Source: Ifrita kowaldi
Lineage: Eukaryota; Chordata; Aves; Passeriformes; Cinclosomatidae
DNA: 64,000 nucleotides
Assembly (NCBI GenBank): GCA_013398055.1
Contig: VZRS01009627.1
Location: forward strand, 342,592 to 406,591
Direction: 5' to 3'
Part shown: one piece after another, positions 22,220 to 35,100 of the stretch
How the letters are laid out: every line of letters starts with the position of its first letter
Position numbering within the stretch: the first letter of the stretch is position 1
Position numbers and translations under genes: made by a program
The notes under the pieces: generated by a model
Told to the model about the DNA's origin: nothing
Databases searched by the model: none
What the model saw: only the letters and a program-made list of their open reading frames with translations

Positions 22220-22610
22220 GACAGAGAAATTAATTAGGGTAACCCTAATTCAGCCCAAACTCTTGACCTTACAGCACAGGGCAAGCCTCTGAGCCAGATC
22301 CAGTTCCCACCTGGTGTCACGGAAGATGTTTCCACACAACATTTTGCTTTTCTCTGGCGAGCTGGCACCATGCCTGCCCCCTGCACACTGAGCATTTTTA
22401 ATATCAAAGGTCTCCTCCTCCTCACTAGATGTTGGACCACGCAAAAGCCTCCATTTGCTACGCACACTTCTAATGCATAATTAAAAAAAGATAAGCTAGC
22501 ATGTTGCCCGTGAGCTGTAATTAAATCAGTAATTCCTTGTGGAGTTCTCATTAACTCGTAACAGTAGGAACAGTCGTAGCCCGAGGTAGTCCTTCCTGCC
22601 TGCAGTTTTA
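22220..22610. promoter_or_regulatory. CpG-retaining block with a perfect palindrome
   Basis: About eight CpG sites occur in 350 bases, with several homeodomain-like sites (TAATTAAAAAAAGATAAGC, TGTAATTAAATCAGTAATTC). A perfect 19-bp dyad sits at 22232-22250. Overlapping minus-strand frames (130 and 71 codons) lack recognisable domains. I favour a conserved non-coding element over a gene. Confidence 0.25.
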
Positions 22611-25600
22611 TTTTGTTTTTCTGCACATCTGCTTCCTATTGTGCCTTTTAGTACTAACACCTTGAGCTTGAATGGTTCCCCTAGGCTTTCTGGCTGGCCA
22701 CCTTGCGATTGTTTTTCTCCTTTAAAAAGTAATAGTGAAAAAAAGATCCCCAGACCTAAACGATTCAGTTCTCCACAGAGCACTATTGCCTTCACTGAAC
22801 CTTTGTGATAGGTCATATTTACATAGTTAATCCTTAATGATGGCAGTTCAGTGCTTCCTCGTGAGTATTCCTGCACATCATACAAGAAGTACAATTTTAT
22901 TTTGTTTGTTTGTTTGTTTTGTGTATAAACCATACACTTTCTTGTCTAAGATCCTCTCTGTGTGTAAAGGCAGGATGGTCCAACAATATAAGCTGATTTC
23001 CAGAGATCCAGGCTCAGTTCTCTGCCCCAACATGTATTTTACAGGAAGGCAGAATAGCAGAATTTCCTTTTCTATAGGTTCAGGTCCGTATTCCCCAGAA
23101 AGGGTTAACCTGAAGTTTGGCACTGGCGATGCCAATGAGGAGATGGAGAGAATGGTACTTCCTAGGGCATGCACAGGAACCAGCCCTCAGGACTGGCCAA
23201 AAAGGAGCAGAGGAGCAAGGACACATCTGAGCAGCTTCCTCCAACAGTGGTATCTGGGCTGGACTGGACTGCAGGGAGCTGTTCAATGTATTAAATCAAT
23301 TTCTATCAGATTCCCAACCTATTTGACCATCTACCCTCTTCAGCAGTGGATAAGAAGATAGTTCTGGATGAAGATATCTATATCTGCATGTTTCAAGGCA
23401 AAGGTTGCAGCAATTGCACAGCATGTTGAAGATCCTCTTGCTGATGCTGTCCACGCTCAGTTAGGACCTACAGATGTTTCTGCTAACACCAAGAAATTGG
23501 CTGCTGGGCTTTCTTCACCTTACTATTGAGCAGTTTCTCATCATAAAAAAGACAGGTTTGTACCCGGAAAAGAGGGTAAGACTTAATATAGCCACATAAG
23601 ACACTCGCTAGAGAAACCAGAGTCATAAACAGTTGTTGTTACCCTAAAAAGTGTTTACATTTCAAGTGAGAATTTCATGGAAAAATACATTGACCTGGTT
23701 TAAGTGCTTCTGCACCCATGTGCTAGGAAAAAATAAGACAACTTTGTATGTCCTTTTCCTTTTGCAGGCATTTTTGGCTTGCTTTTCAACTAAAAAAAAA
23801 AAAAAGATTAAAATTATCTCAGGTCACTCTTCACATTTTTAACTTTGGCAGAGTGTGCACTACAGACAGAGAACTTTCAGAATCTGCCTATAGCATTTCA
23901 TATCAACAACCAAAGCCAGAAATGCTTTGAACTGTTCAGAAACTATTTATAGTTTACAGATATGGTTTTCACACACTTACTGCTTAATTGCATTATAAAA
24001 GGATTCCTCTTCTGTCAGGGCTGGTTGAAAAGCAGGCAGGACCCAGATGTTCTGCTCTCTGCCAGACTGCGATGCTTATGTGAGTGAAGCAGAGAAGCAC
24101 TTCACTTCCAGACAGGCACAAATTGCATCTGTCTTGTCTTTGTTTTTATGAGGTCTACTATATCAAACAGGATATGTCGGAGGCCCCAACTCAAGTACAC
24201 AACGCACTTTACGCAAATGTTTATGAGCATGACTGAGTAGGAATGGCTTTGCCATATTAGGAGCAAGGAAAAAGGAATAGTTCAAATAGTATATGTCCGA
24301 AATCAGGAAGATTTAGCTTCAGATGTCCCAGCAAAACTCTTGAAAGGAAAACAAAAGTCCAGATAGGAGAAATGTTGTTTATCAATAAAGTTCATGAACT
24401 CATTTGTCCCTTAAAGGGAGGCAAAAAAAAAGGGTCAAAATATATTTATAAGGGGGAGAAAGGGGAAATTGTTTTACTTTAAGATCACAGTGGTCAGATT
24501 ATGTGTAGTTTAATAGACTATGCTCATACAAAAATGTTTTTCATAAAACGGTGGAGTATTTTTGACAAAGTGTCTCCTACAGTAGCTTGTTTCTTTTTCT
24601 GTCATAAATTCCTGGTAAACTTAAGAGGCAAGATCCTGTAGATGGTGTGGCTGCCCTATACCAAGGCTTTCAAAATAATGCCAAACTTACATGGCTTTCA
24701 AGGCTCCATTTCATCTTCGTTTTCCACTTCCTGCACCACTGTCCCCTTCATTCTCCATGAGGTGCCAGAGCTTTGTGAATTCCACACCAGCAATGCTGTG
24801 AGGAGATGGATACAGCACAGACTCATGAAAGGAGCTCTCAGTAGTTTTATAACTTTTTTTTGTGAAACGTTGCTTTATCAAGAAAGAAGTTTCCCTTGGC
24901 TAAATAGGGAAGGAAGACAGGCTGTAAAATAGAATTCAAAATCCACCCCGCTTTCTGAAAGAGTCTCTTCCACTAGTCCCTCCTTCTGTAAAAGCAACAA
25001 AGTGCCAAGATTATGAAACCTTGGTTCAGAACACCTTGGGTCTGGCTGTTTTCCATTTGTAAATCACAATAATAGAAATACTGCAAAAAAGACAGGACCA
25101 ACAAGCTGAAAATTAGAGCTGGAATTTGCCAGGCAGCAAGTTCTGGTCCCAGGGGTTTGTGAGCGCTGACCCAATTGTTCTTCCTTTTCTTTCCACCCCA
25201 TTCCAATTGCTTACTGCTTCCTCCCATCTGTTTAGTTTTGAAAACTAAGTATCACCCACCATCTCTACCAAGTTAGCCCTCAACCCTTTCTACCTAACAG
25301 GCCATTCCCCAAATTCTCCATACTTTTGCAAGGTCTCTTTGAGGGTGCACTTCTATTCCCCTGAACTTCTTTATCTGACTAACTATTCCAGATTCTTACA
25401 AAATATCTTCTAAGAGATATTTGGCCTCTTAGATGCTGCCAACTCTTGTTTCTCTGAAGCTATTTTATTTAGTTTGATTTCCAATGCACTTTTTGAAACT
25501 TTTAGTTACAGAAACTTCAGAGCTTTTCCCATTATGTTTGGTATTCGAGCCCCCAGGCCTGCAAGTAAAACAATACATGAAGATATATTCAGATGCTTCC

Positions 25601-26400
25601 AGACTCAAATTCTTGTAAGATTTCCCTCAGTTTAGAGCAAAAATTTATTTTGCATAGTTTTCTTCACTAATTTCTTTTATCAACAACCTGGCTACACTGT
25701 GTTTCCCAGCAGTCTAGTTTGCTTTGTCACTTAAACTCGGTGAGTTACTCATATAATCCTCTGTGAAATAAAATAAAAGAAACCTACTCTGTAAATATGG
25801 CCCATAATGTGTACCTTGTCATTTAGGAATCTCACAGACATTAATTATTCTTCATCGACCATACCACACTGGAGAAATAAAAACATTGGTTCCAAGATTT
25901 TATTCCCAAGGCTTTCTGATTTTTTTGGCATCCACAAATCATGTGACAGCTCTGAAGTCCCTCAAAGTCTCTCAAGAAGACATGTAGAAAGAACTGTAAA
26001 AAGCAAGGCTTCAGAAAACATCTCATTCAATATCTTTTCATTTCAGTCCTTATTCCTCAACTGGCTATGACATCCTTAAAGGATAAAAACCGAAGATCGA
26101 CCCCTTTTTCTTCCTCAGACTCTTTCCCAGAAACAGTGTTGTAGTGTAAGCAATTTGGGGATGTTACACATGCTTTCCTTAAACTTTCTGCCAGAATATA
26201 AATTTAGAAGTTATAAATAGCATGTGTGTATATCGAAAGGGGTTTACCCTATAGGCCTAATGTTATGTAAAATTTCAGTTGTTTTCTGGGCTTTGTGTAC
26301 AGCAGACAGCAAGTTCCACACAGGGTATGGTTGATATTCTCAGTTCTGGTAACATATGAGGGAACAGCACTAAATCATTTTTATTTGCTGAAATATCAAA
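22611..26400. other. No gene seen; longest open frame of the window
   Basis: The frame at 22837-23361 (+) is 174 codons. Its N-terminal part includes Phe/Cys/Val-rich residues coded by a (TTTG)n run, and no domain is visible. An opposite-strand frame of 98 codons overlaps it. A strong acceptor-like site (CCTTTTCCTTTTGCAG ending at 23767) is followed by an A-rich stretch and no donor. Nothing else is supported. Confidence 0.5.
22897..22920. repeat. (TTTG)n microsatellite
   Basis: About five units of TTTG in a T-rich context. It is short and interrupted at both ends. Confidence 0.85.
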
Positions 26401-26409
26401 AGGGCTCTA

Positions 26410-27110
26410 GCTGACATAGCACCAGGGAAGAAAGGCTGTGACTCTCAGCGAGTTAAAAGGTACCATTTTCATGGAAGGATGGCAGAGATGAGAAACTCTT
26501 TGCCTCCCTCACACTGCTTTCATTTTCCTCAGCTGCCTGACAAGGCACTTTTTGTTCAGCTATATGTGGACGGGGAAAACTTGCAGACTTGCAAGCTTTC
26601 AGTAGGGATCAAGCAGCAGCGAGTGCTCAGCAGCACACACGACTGGATGCTGACCTTAATCAAGCTGCCTCTTTGCAGGCAGCCCCCAGAATTTGGCAAG
26701 CCCTGCTTCCAGGCGCTAATTAAAAAGGAGCCGAGCCAAATGTGTTTGCACAAGTGTCACGGTCACACTTCTGTCTTCATGCTCGTTATGTGATCAGCAT
26801 CAGAACTGCTCGTTAGAAAGGCTTCTCGAAATGCTCCAGGAACGCAGTTCTGGCAATTTGGGCGACAGCTACTTCAGCTGTGTGTGCAATTAGGGGATGC
26901 ATAAATGAGTAGGCGGCTGATTAATGTTCCCCATGCCTGTGAAAGCAACGTTAACCAAGCACATAATGGATGCTGAAGGAAAGTGACACTCACTGTTTAC
27001 GTATTTCTGTCAGGATGAAAGATAACGCTTCACAACTGCCATGGCATGTCTTGTCTTGGAAATCAGTCCTTAATTACATTCCTGGTGCTGCAAGTAACCT
27101 CTGACAGGCA
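26410..27110. promoter_or_regulatory. Largest CpG-retaining block, candidate regulatory element
   Basis: Roughly sixteen CpG dinucleotides lie between 26565 and 27120, in a window where most 500-base stretches have only a few. Homeodomain-like GCTAATTAAAAAGG (near 26717), GCAATTAGGGG (near 26886) and CTGATTAATGTT (near 26918) are spread across it. A 104-codon plus frame (26479-26793) and a 65-codon minus frame overlap the block. Neither resembles a known family, but the plus frame could be a real exon and deserves an alignment check. No repeat is seen. Confidence 0.33.
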
Positions 27111-27119
27111 GAGTCAACG

Positions 27120-28050
27120 TGCTGTACAAGAAGAGATCTTCAAAGAAGTGTTGCTCCAATACCTACCCCATGAAGCCTTTGTGGGGGCTAAGGCCCAGCA
27201 GGAAGGGTCCTGGCTATGCTAGGTGTGCTCACCAGTAAGAGAAAATGCCTCTTCATCCAGTTTAGTAGCAGAAGAGTGGAGGTTCAGGTTGTAAGAAAGG
27301 TTCTTTTAGACCCTCCTGCCTGACCCAGGTAATTTCACCTAACAGATACAGTGTGAAATAAATGCCTAAATTATAAAGGGCATTATAAAATGTCACACCA
27401 TTTGTATTTTCAGAAGTAGCATGACTGGCCTTGGATTTTAGTCACAGGTATCATAAATTTCCCTTACATTTCCTCACTGGTGTCTGCAACTGCTCCTTCT
27501 GTGCAGGGCATGCTGGGAAATTTCATTTTTAAGAAAGGTATTTCTGTGAGTTACAAAAATCAAACCTTCATCTTTGTGACAGGCTTGTAAAGAGCTGACA
27601 CCAAGCTGTGTGAGGAGGCATGAAAGGAGCTCACGTCTTGGCACTGAAAAATGTGGAAAGGTGGATGGATCACTGGTTGTCCAGTCCAATCTGACACCTC
27701 TTACACTGAAGCATGTTGCAAGTAAGAACTGTCTTTAATACCAAGATTTAACATCTGAAGGTGAATTCATTGTACTTTAATCTGGGGGAGATCAGGTCCC
27801 ACTTACACCCTTTTTAGAGGAAGCTTGATACACAACCTCAAACTGGAAGAAATACTCATATATCTGTTAGTATTTAAAAAAAAAGAGAGAAAGTTACATG
27901 ATGAATGCTTTTTTTTGCTGCACTAACAGTGCAGACAGTTTCCTGATGGTCCTTTCAAAGGTGAAAATTCCATTTCTACAACTCATCAATTCTAATTACG
28001 AAACAATTAGGAGATTGACTACCAGACAACTTTGGGAAGAACAAACACAA
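27120..28050. other. No gene seen
   Basis: Only a 71-codon minus frame (27474-27689) is present, with no recognised feature. The sequence is single-copy in appearance. Confidence 0.55.
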
Positions 28051-28056
28051 CTTCTT

Positions 28057-28122
28057 CCATCCATCCATCCATCCATCCATCCATCCATCCATCCATCCAT
28101 CCATCCATCCATCTATCCATCC
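28057..28122. repeat. (CCAT)n microsatellite
   Basis: About sixteen CCAT units in a row, with one CTAT interruption near 28112. A plus-strand frame crossing it reads Ser-Ile-His-Pro repeats, which is a by-product of the tetranucleotide. It is likely to vary in length between individuals. Confidence 0.97.
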
Positions 28123-29579
28123 TTGCCTTTAGAAAAGTTATTTATTACAGCACTGCAGATAAATAACTCTGACAATAGGAAATAATGGGGGAAAGTATAA
28201 GGATACAAGTGATGAAAAGACAAAACAGCTGAAGGTTTTGTATTCCTTAAAGTGAATTTTGTGATTCTGTGGATCTCATGGGCAAAGAAGAAGATTTACT
28301 GTGATCTTCACCTGAAGCCCATACTTTTGAATAGCCAGATTTTTGAAAAGCTTTCCAGTAAGACTTTCTGTTGTCTCAAAATATCCTCAGAATGGGCTCT
28401 TCATGCACCATGAAATGGAAGAACAGCTTAAAAATACTTTTTGGTGGAATCTGCGAAGTTACTCTGAAGAGTAGACATCCACAAGGAATTTGCACAAACT
28501 GGCTGAAACAACTGCCAGTAAAACTGAAAGCAAATGAGATCACTCTGCCTTCTGTATATGGCACTTATTTTATAGAACCCTTATTTTGGATGTTCCTTAG
28601 AGAACTCAAAATACATTTTATAGGCTCCTGCTATCCATCCTTCTTTTGTGAAGTCCTGCACCACAAAACCATATGAACAGACTTCAGAAAAACATGCAGA
28701 GCTGACATAACCAAGCCTCCTTTCCAAGTAGTACTTAGTAATTAGGAGCACCACTGCACGGACCATTAGAACAGTGACTGAGATTGCAAAGGATGATCAT
28801 GGAAAGACCCAAACTATGTGGATGAGAACCAGGTCAGGATGTAACACATTCCTAGCACTGAAAGCAATGGCTTGTTGGATCTGAAACCCGTAATAAACCC
28901 AGCGCCAACAGTTGCAGCAGACTCCAATCTGGAGCAATACATTTATCTTAAATAAATACCTTGTGTGGGAGGGGGCAACGCGCATGTTTTGGTTATTTTT
29001 CCAAGGCAGCTGTTGCTAGACAGAGATTCTGAGTGCCCTGAGAAGTATCCTGGTGCAAAAATATTTTGTAGGTGAAGAGGTCAAAAGTGGGGTGCCCTTT
29101 AACAGAGGAGGGCTCAGTTTATCAAGTGACCCTGCAATTTGTCATTGTGACATCGTTACCCCACTGCATCTGTCTTAAACCCTGATGTACGGTATGTAAC
29201 ACATCTACATGCAGTGAATTTTTGTCCCCCGCATTTTGTACTGTATGTGCATGTTTATAAACTTAAGACAGACTCACGACGAGGGCTCTGCTCTTTTTCT
29301 GTTTCATTCTCCAAAATCACTTACATCAAACACAGAAAAAGCACTGGCAATGTTTGTTTATATATCCAGTCTGAACATCAAGAAATTAAGTAAATTAATT
29401 GTTATTTTACATTACTCTTAGATTGCCTGTGGCCATGCAGGTTTCTCCTGTTTGTATGCAAACATCTGTGTCCACAAGCATAACTGGAACTGAGATTCTC
29501 CTTTCGGGTCTTTGTCTCAGGCCTCCAAGGCTGAGATGAGAAGCCAGTTTTCTCCATAAAACATCTCAGATCACCACAG
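28123..29579. other. No gene seen
   Basis: Short frames on both strands (at most 101 codons) with no recognisable product. No repeat or regulatory signature stands out. Confidence 0.55.
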
Positions 29580-29721
29580 TATCACAGAATGCCCTGGGTT
29601 GAAAGGGACCTTAAAGATCACCTAGTTCCAACCCCCTGCCATGGGGAGGAACGCCTTCTGCTGGGCCAGGTTGCTCAGAGCTCCATCCGATCTGACCTCG
29701 GACACTTCCAGGGATGTGTTG
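29580..29721 (-). mobile_element. CR1 LINE 3' tail, antisense
   Basis: On the plus strand the copy begins TATCACAGAATGCCCTGGGT, the reverse complement of the CR1 3' terminus. It continues through AAAGGGACCTTAAAGATCAC and AGTTCCAACCCCCTGCCATG, GCCAGGTTGCTCAGAGCTCC, and ends near GGACACTTCCAGGGATG. It is about 140 bp of CR1 tail, moderately diverged, with no coding part of any length. Confidence 0.93.
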
Positions 29722-31795
29722 TTGTAGATTGATAATGCCAGCTTACCCCAGGACATTCCAAGAGAGGGAACTTTGAAAGGAAAATGGGTGCTCCTCTTTT
29801 AGCTCTCGGTCATTTTGCTGACTTGCTGAATGTGCTTTTCTTTTACAATGCAATTGGACAATAATGATAAGAAATTACCAGATGCCACCGAGTCGCATAA
29901 AACCCACTAACCCAAAGAAACATTGGAAGACATTATTTTCATTTCATTTGATTACAGGGTGAACTTTAAAACGTGATCTGCACAGAGGAAAGTCATCACT
30001 ACGCAGATGATCACAGTCGTGTGAGAATGCTTGCTTCAGAAATCTGAACCAAGCAGGGCTCTCCGAGAGGACGTTTTGGCCTTTAAAAAAATGCAAATTG
30101 TGGATTGATGATAACTAGGCACAGTACTGACATTAGCTCCCAGACACTGCTAGACAATAAGAAAGTACAGGAAATCCATAAGTCGGATCTTTCTCCTTGG
30201 GGGATACACTTTGTCTGACCTGGAAACCACACACTCAGCCCTGTCCAAAAAGGAAAAGATTAGTCACTGGTAGGTGGGCTCTCAGCCCTACCTTGCAGGA
30301 GCCTGTTGACAGCCTGTCAAGGATGGGTCCCTGTCTAGAGGGACTTGGCTTCAAAGCAAAATATTACAGTGGGAACGTTACCATTTGAGCTCCCTCATAC
30401 TTTCTGTCTAAAAGCAAGACCACATACTCAGGCAGGATGCAGGATTAGCATCAGTGGAAGCAACATTCCCCCCTTTAACCATTAGTATGTGACTGTGAAT
30501 TTGATGGTCTTCTTAGCAATCTATATCTCATCACATTCTCATTACCATTGAATCTGAGAAATCAAGAAATAATAAGTGGCCATGAAATTACTGTGAATTC
30601 CTAAATGCTATGCATTTGTAGAGTGTCTACTTTGTCTCTTCCAAGTCTCCTGTTAATGGAGAAGAAAATCCATCAATACATTAATTGGATTAGCATAGTC
30701 CCAAGATTTTTTCACTTTGACAGTGTTTGAGTAATATGGTTTGGGGTTAATAAAAATAGTTATTTTCTGCATTTCTAGTCACCTCTGTATGCTGATTACA
30801 CACCACCAGCCTCAGAAACTTCCAGTATTACTGCTTCAACTTCACTGTATGAGGGAAGCATCCATCCTCTAACTATTTTTAAGTGGGTTTTTTTCAGTAC
30901 ACAGGGCTTCTCTGCTCCTCACCTATGTTTTCCAGCTATTACCTCTGCTCATACACATTCTCCATCCCACAGCAGAGTAGTCCCAGCTCTGCATAGACAA
31001 GCAGTCAGGCATTTGGGGTCAGAGTAATGTGCAAGAGACTCCAATGTACTGCAGGGACAGCAGTGAAAGCTTCAGCACAAAGGAACCCTCACAAGCAGTG
31101 CTGTCTCCTGTGGCACCCCTCATTCTGAGGTCACTCACTCATGACCCAGCGCCAGAGGTGCCTCCAAAGACAGGTGGTGTTACTAATGTTAATCACCACC
31201 CCATGTCTGGGTGCAAGTGGCTCCTTATCCAAAATTCTCTCATTGAGCAGGGTTAAGACAACTACTGAGAGTTGCACACCTCAAAATGGCAACTTGGGTT
31301 TCTTCTCTGAGATGTTCATGGACTTTATAGCAGTTTTCAGCCACCATTTCTCCTTTACTGGAGCTTTCCTGTTTCTCACTGCTGGCTTTCACACTTTCTC
31401 CTGTGCCTTGGCCCATGAGCTCTTTTAAAGGGACTGAATAACATTTCCCACATGACAAATTGGCAGCACTGGATCATTATTATTCTTTAGGTTAAGCAAA
31501 CAGTTTGGGTAGGGAACAGGTCTAGGTTAACTGGGGTAACAAGGGGAAGGAACAGAGCTGCTGCTGAGCCCAAGCACTTGGTGGGTGGCATTTGCTTGAT
31601 TCACTATTGCTGCTCCAAATTGCACAGAATTGGCAACCCAAGTGTTTTGCAATCAGGAATCAGAACCAGAAGTCTGTGCAGTTTTGGCACTGAGGTCACA
31701 AGTTAGAATTTGGGTTGGGTATTTTTTTTTATTGCTTTCCTCCTTAGATAGGAGATCTAGCAATTTATTGTTGCTTTTTGTTTTTCTTTCTTAAG
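29722..31795. other. No gene seen
   Basis: Frames reach 95 codons (31141-31428 +) without any known domain. An octamer-like ATGCAAATT next to GTGGATTGATGATAAC (30091-30115) could be a small conserved element, but this is weak. The last 35 bases form the pyrimidine tract of the candidate exon that follows. Confidence 0.5.
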
Positions 31796-32160
31796 TGGAT
31801 CTGTTTTTCCCACAAACATTTGGCTTTTCAAGTCAAGGCTTGGATAGAACCACTCAGTGCAGATCTGTGATGCCACTAGAAGTCTCAATCTGCTCCAAAG
31901 GGGACTTTCCGCTGGCAGCTTGGATTGATCTCTGTGGAAAGATGAGGCATTGCCTTCTTTTCAGGACTGCCCTGATCTCATCATCTGTTTATTTGGGGGA
32001 ATCTCACAGGATTTATCCCAGTTATTGCTTTGCACAGGGGCAACCTAATAAAAGGTGCAGCTTTCATATTAAGCAAATCTTGGTGTGTGGTATGAGACCT
32101 GCTGCAGTGTCTAGACCAGAAGGCAAAATTTCATCTTAGTCAGGCTTTTCCAAGAGACAG
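31796..32160 (+). other. Candidate spliced exon, 365 bases, product unknown
   Basis: A T/C-rich tract (about 31764-31791) ends in TTCTTTCTTAAG at 31795, a strong acceptor. At 32160 GAGACAG is followed by GTAAGT, a perfect consensus donor. Between them a plus frame stays open for about 114 codons and stops at 32137-32139, 21 bases before the donor. If the exon is real it is therefore a non-coding exon, or it carries a stop upstream of a junction. The peptide matches no family I know and has no obvious motif. A canonical kappaB site, GGGACTTTCC, lies at 31901-31910, so a regulatory role is an alternative. Chance pairing of two good splice sites is also possible. Confidence 0.27.
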
Positions 32161-35100
32161 GTAAGTCCCTTGGTAACTGCAAGGAGGAATGGTTGAATTT
32201 CATTGTTAGTACAGAAGCCCATACCCACACTTGCAGAGTAAACCAACCTAGATCCCCACAGGGTCTCTCAGACTGTTTACTTTTAAACTCCTGGAAAATT
32301 TGGGGTGGTAGTTTAATTGACTTGTTACCTTATTCTCCTGGCAGCGCCTTCAGTACCTTTGCTCACTATAGTGTTGCAAAAAGGAAAACAGGAAAGAAAA
32401 GGGAAAAAAAAAAAAAGAAAAATTCAATCCCATAAAGATAACACAATAAATGTTGCATCAGCAGTTTTCTAAAAGGATTTTGTTGTTATCAAAACTGGCA
32501 GACATTAAACAGACAGAGTCTCAGAATAATTGATATGGGCAAGGGGGTAAGCATTTAGTCTCCCGGTAGGCCAGCCACCTGTGCAAACAGCACTTCCAAC
32601 TTCTATTTCGGCTGCTGGCTCCTGAACAGTCAATTATTTAGGGCTTTCCAGAGATTTCAGTGGTAGAGAAAAAAAATATCCAGGCCTGTGTTTGAAAGGT
32701 AGCTTTATCAGCACAGCTCAGTCGTGCAATTACAGCCTTTGTTCCTCTGTAGGTGACCGCAGGTTCCAGCCAGACCACTCTCTTTTGTTTAACTTTTGGG
32801 GAGTTGTGATAGCACCATTCATAATGTTCCCATGTTCCTCATACCCTGCACAGTCCTTTCTACCTGCACTCTCCCTGCACACACTGCAGGAGAACAGGAT
32901 GGATTCAATGAGACACGGAGTGTTTTATCCCTTCCGTTCCTCTCAAGAAGAGATAAAAATTATTGAATAACTTATGGGTGGTTTCAGTAATTACTAAATA
33001 CCGTGGAAAATAAACTACTTGGAAAGACCTTTTCCTGTAGTTGAAGCTTTCCTGAGCCATCCTTCAACAATGGACAACTAAAGAAGGAAAAGATGAACAG
33101 GTTTATCTCACTGAACTGGATTAGGCGTTGGTGTATATGATACAGATTTTTTAGTTAAGGCTAATAATAACAAAAATAATAATAATTTTAAAAAAACAAC
33201 TAAAAAGAGCTACATTTCCTCTTATTTCAGGGAGAAATAGAATCACAAACTGCTAAATTATACATTGGTTAACCTGGTTTATGATTTCCTAAGTGTCTGT
33301 TGTAAGGTTTCTTGTACACACAGCAGAGGAGGATGTTTGATTTCAGAAACCTTTGATGATCTACCTCATGCCTTGTTCTGCACTCCCATGGGGATCTTGG
33401 AAGAAACTGTGCTACTTTTATTTAATGAAATGAACCCTTTTACACAAACATAAAATAATGCATGTGGGAAAACACATTCCTAAAGTGGTGTATAAAATGT
33501 TTGGCTCTGATCTGCTCATTAGCACCCAGGAACAAGGTTTAACAGTCAGTGCTGACAGCTCAGTTTTCAGTAGTGGTCAGGAGATGAAATATCAAATCAT
33601 CGAATATGCAAATATTTTCCCTGTGTGTTCTCCTTCAAGGATTGTTTACAAGCCCTGTATTTGTAATTCTGCCTTCACTATTTATTTGGTGTCTCTCAGA
33701 ATGAATTGCTCCAAACTCTTCAAGCTGTTTAAACACTGATGACCAGGACCCACTACTTCTTGTTTTCTTCCTGTTTCATTTGCCCAGTAAGGTACATGCA
33801 AAGTCCCTTTATGTCCTACAAAGTTAATGTTTTCTTGCAAAGCTTTTGACTGCAATCCCAAAGTTGCTTTAATGCGTATTTTGAGATCAAAACTGATGCC
33901 AGTTTTGACCAGCCAGCATCCTATTACCCTTCCACTGTATTCTTTAGTAGATTATTCACAGCTCACGTAACAAAACAGATTTATCATTTTGTCTTTCTGT
34001 TGGGCTCCATATCCTATTCCTTTTTTCATCCTGCTATTCCCATCGAATGGCTGTGTGCCATGTTCTCCTGGCACTTAAAACTTTGATCTTAAAGTATCTC
34101 CTGTTATCACCAATGAAAGAGACTGCACTGCACTATGCAAGCAAAGTTTAAACAATAGTGCAAGGTTTAAACACCTTTTAGCTGCCGAAAATTTACTTGG
34201 TTTTTTTTTTCATTGAAATGTTTTTCCCTTGAAACAGCGAATACCGCCCAGCCTAGGGATATTTCTGCAGCCACAGCACTCTGGATGCATTTCCCAGTCT
34301 CCAGGGGTCCTACCCAAAGTTCTGCTGTGATGTCCTACTCGCTCCTGGAGATCTTACAGATTCCTTCTGCCGCATGCTCCATCTATGAAAACAACACACA
34401 CAAAAAAATGTGTGGTTCTCTAACTTTCCAAACAGTTCCCTCTCGACAGGGGTCTCAAAAGATCTGTACTTTCCACCGTGGCTGCTCTTCTGGGGGCTGC
34501 CAGGCCCAAGTGAAATGCTATTGGACACACAGCTATGACTGCAGACAAAGGGCTGCGAAACAGCATGAGGGAGTTAAACTCTGACTTTCTGCTGAAACTC
34601 GGCACAGTTGTTTTCAATAAGCAAGGAAAGCATCAGCTGAAATATCTGTTTTCTGCTAAGAGAGTAAACTAAGATAAAACCTTTCCAGCAAAACTAACCA
34701 TTATCCACAGAAGTAAAGGGAGGCCAAAGTGCATTGGTTTTGTTTGCTTCATATGTCTTTTTTTGGGGGAGGGGGTTGGAACATCAGGCAAATGCTAAAG
34801 TACTCACAGAGCCCAGTGTTAATAGACATTTGGCATCCATCCTGCATCAGCTGGACTTGTAATCACCGAAGAGATTTACATGGGCCAATCTGCCTTGTGT
34901 TGACTGGTCAGCATCAATCTTAATGCAGGGTGCTGGTTTCTACAAGGTGTCACTCATCCCTAAAGTACACAGTTCCAGGGCAGATAGGCTAGGAAAAATC
35001 ACAGTAAGACGAAGATTGGAAGCTCTATTTTAAAAAAATCACCACAGCAATGAGATTCAGTCTCCTTTAGCTTCTTCATCCCAACACTGATATTGCTCCT

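Noticed and set aside
22837..23361. Longest open frame, 174 codons, plus strand
   Set aside because: No recognisable domain. It includes a microsatellite-coded hydrophobic stretch, has an overlapping opposite-strand frame, and its length is expected by chance in 64 kb.
23741..23805. Strong splice-acceptor-like CCTTTTCCTTTTGCAG
   Set aside because: Followed by T-rich sequence and an A14 run with no donor or sustained frame of interest.
28057..28122. Ser-Ile-His-Pro repeat peptide
   Set aside because: Pure translation of a (CCAT)n microsatellite.
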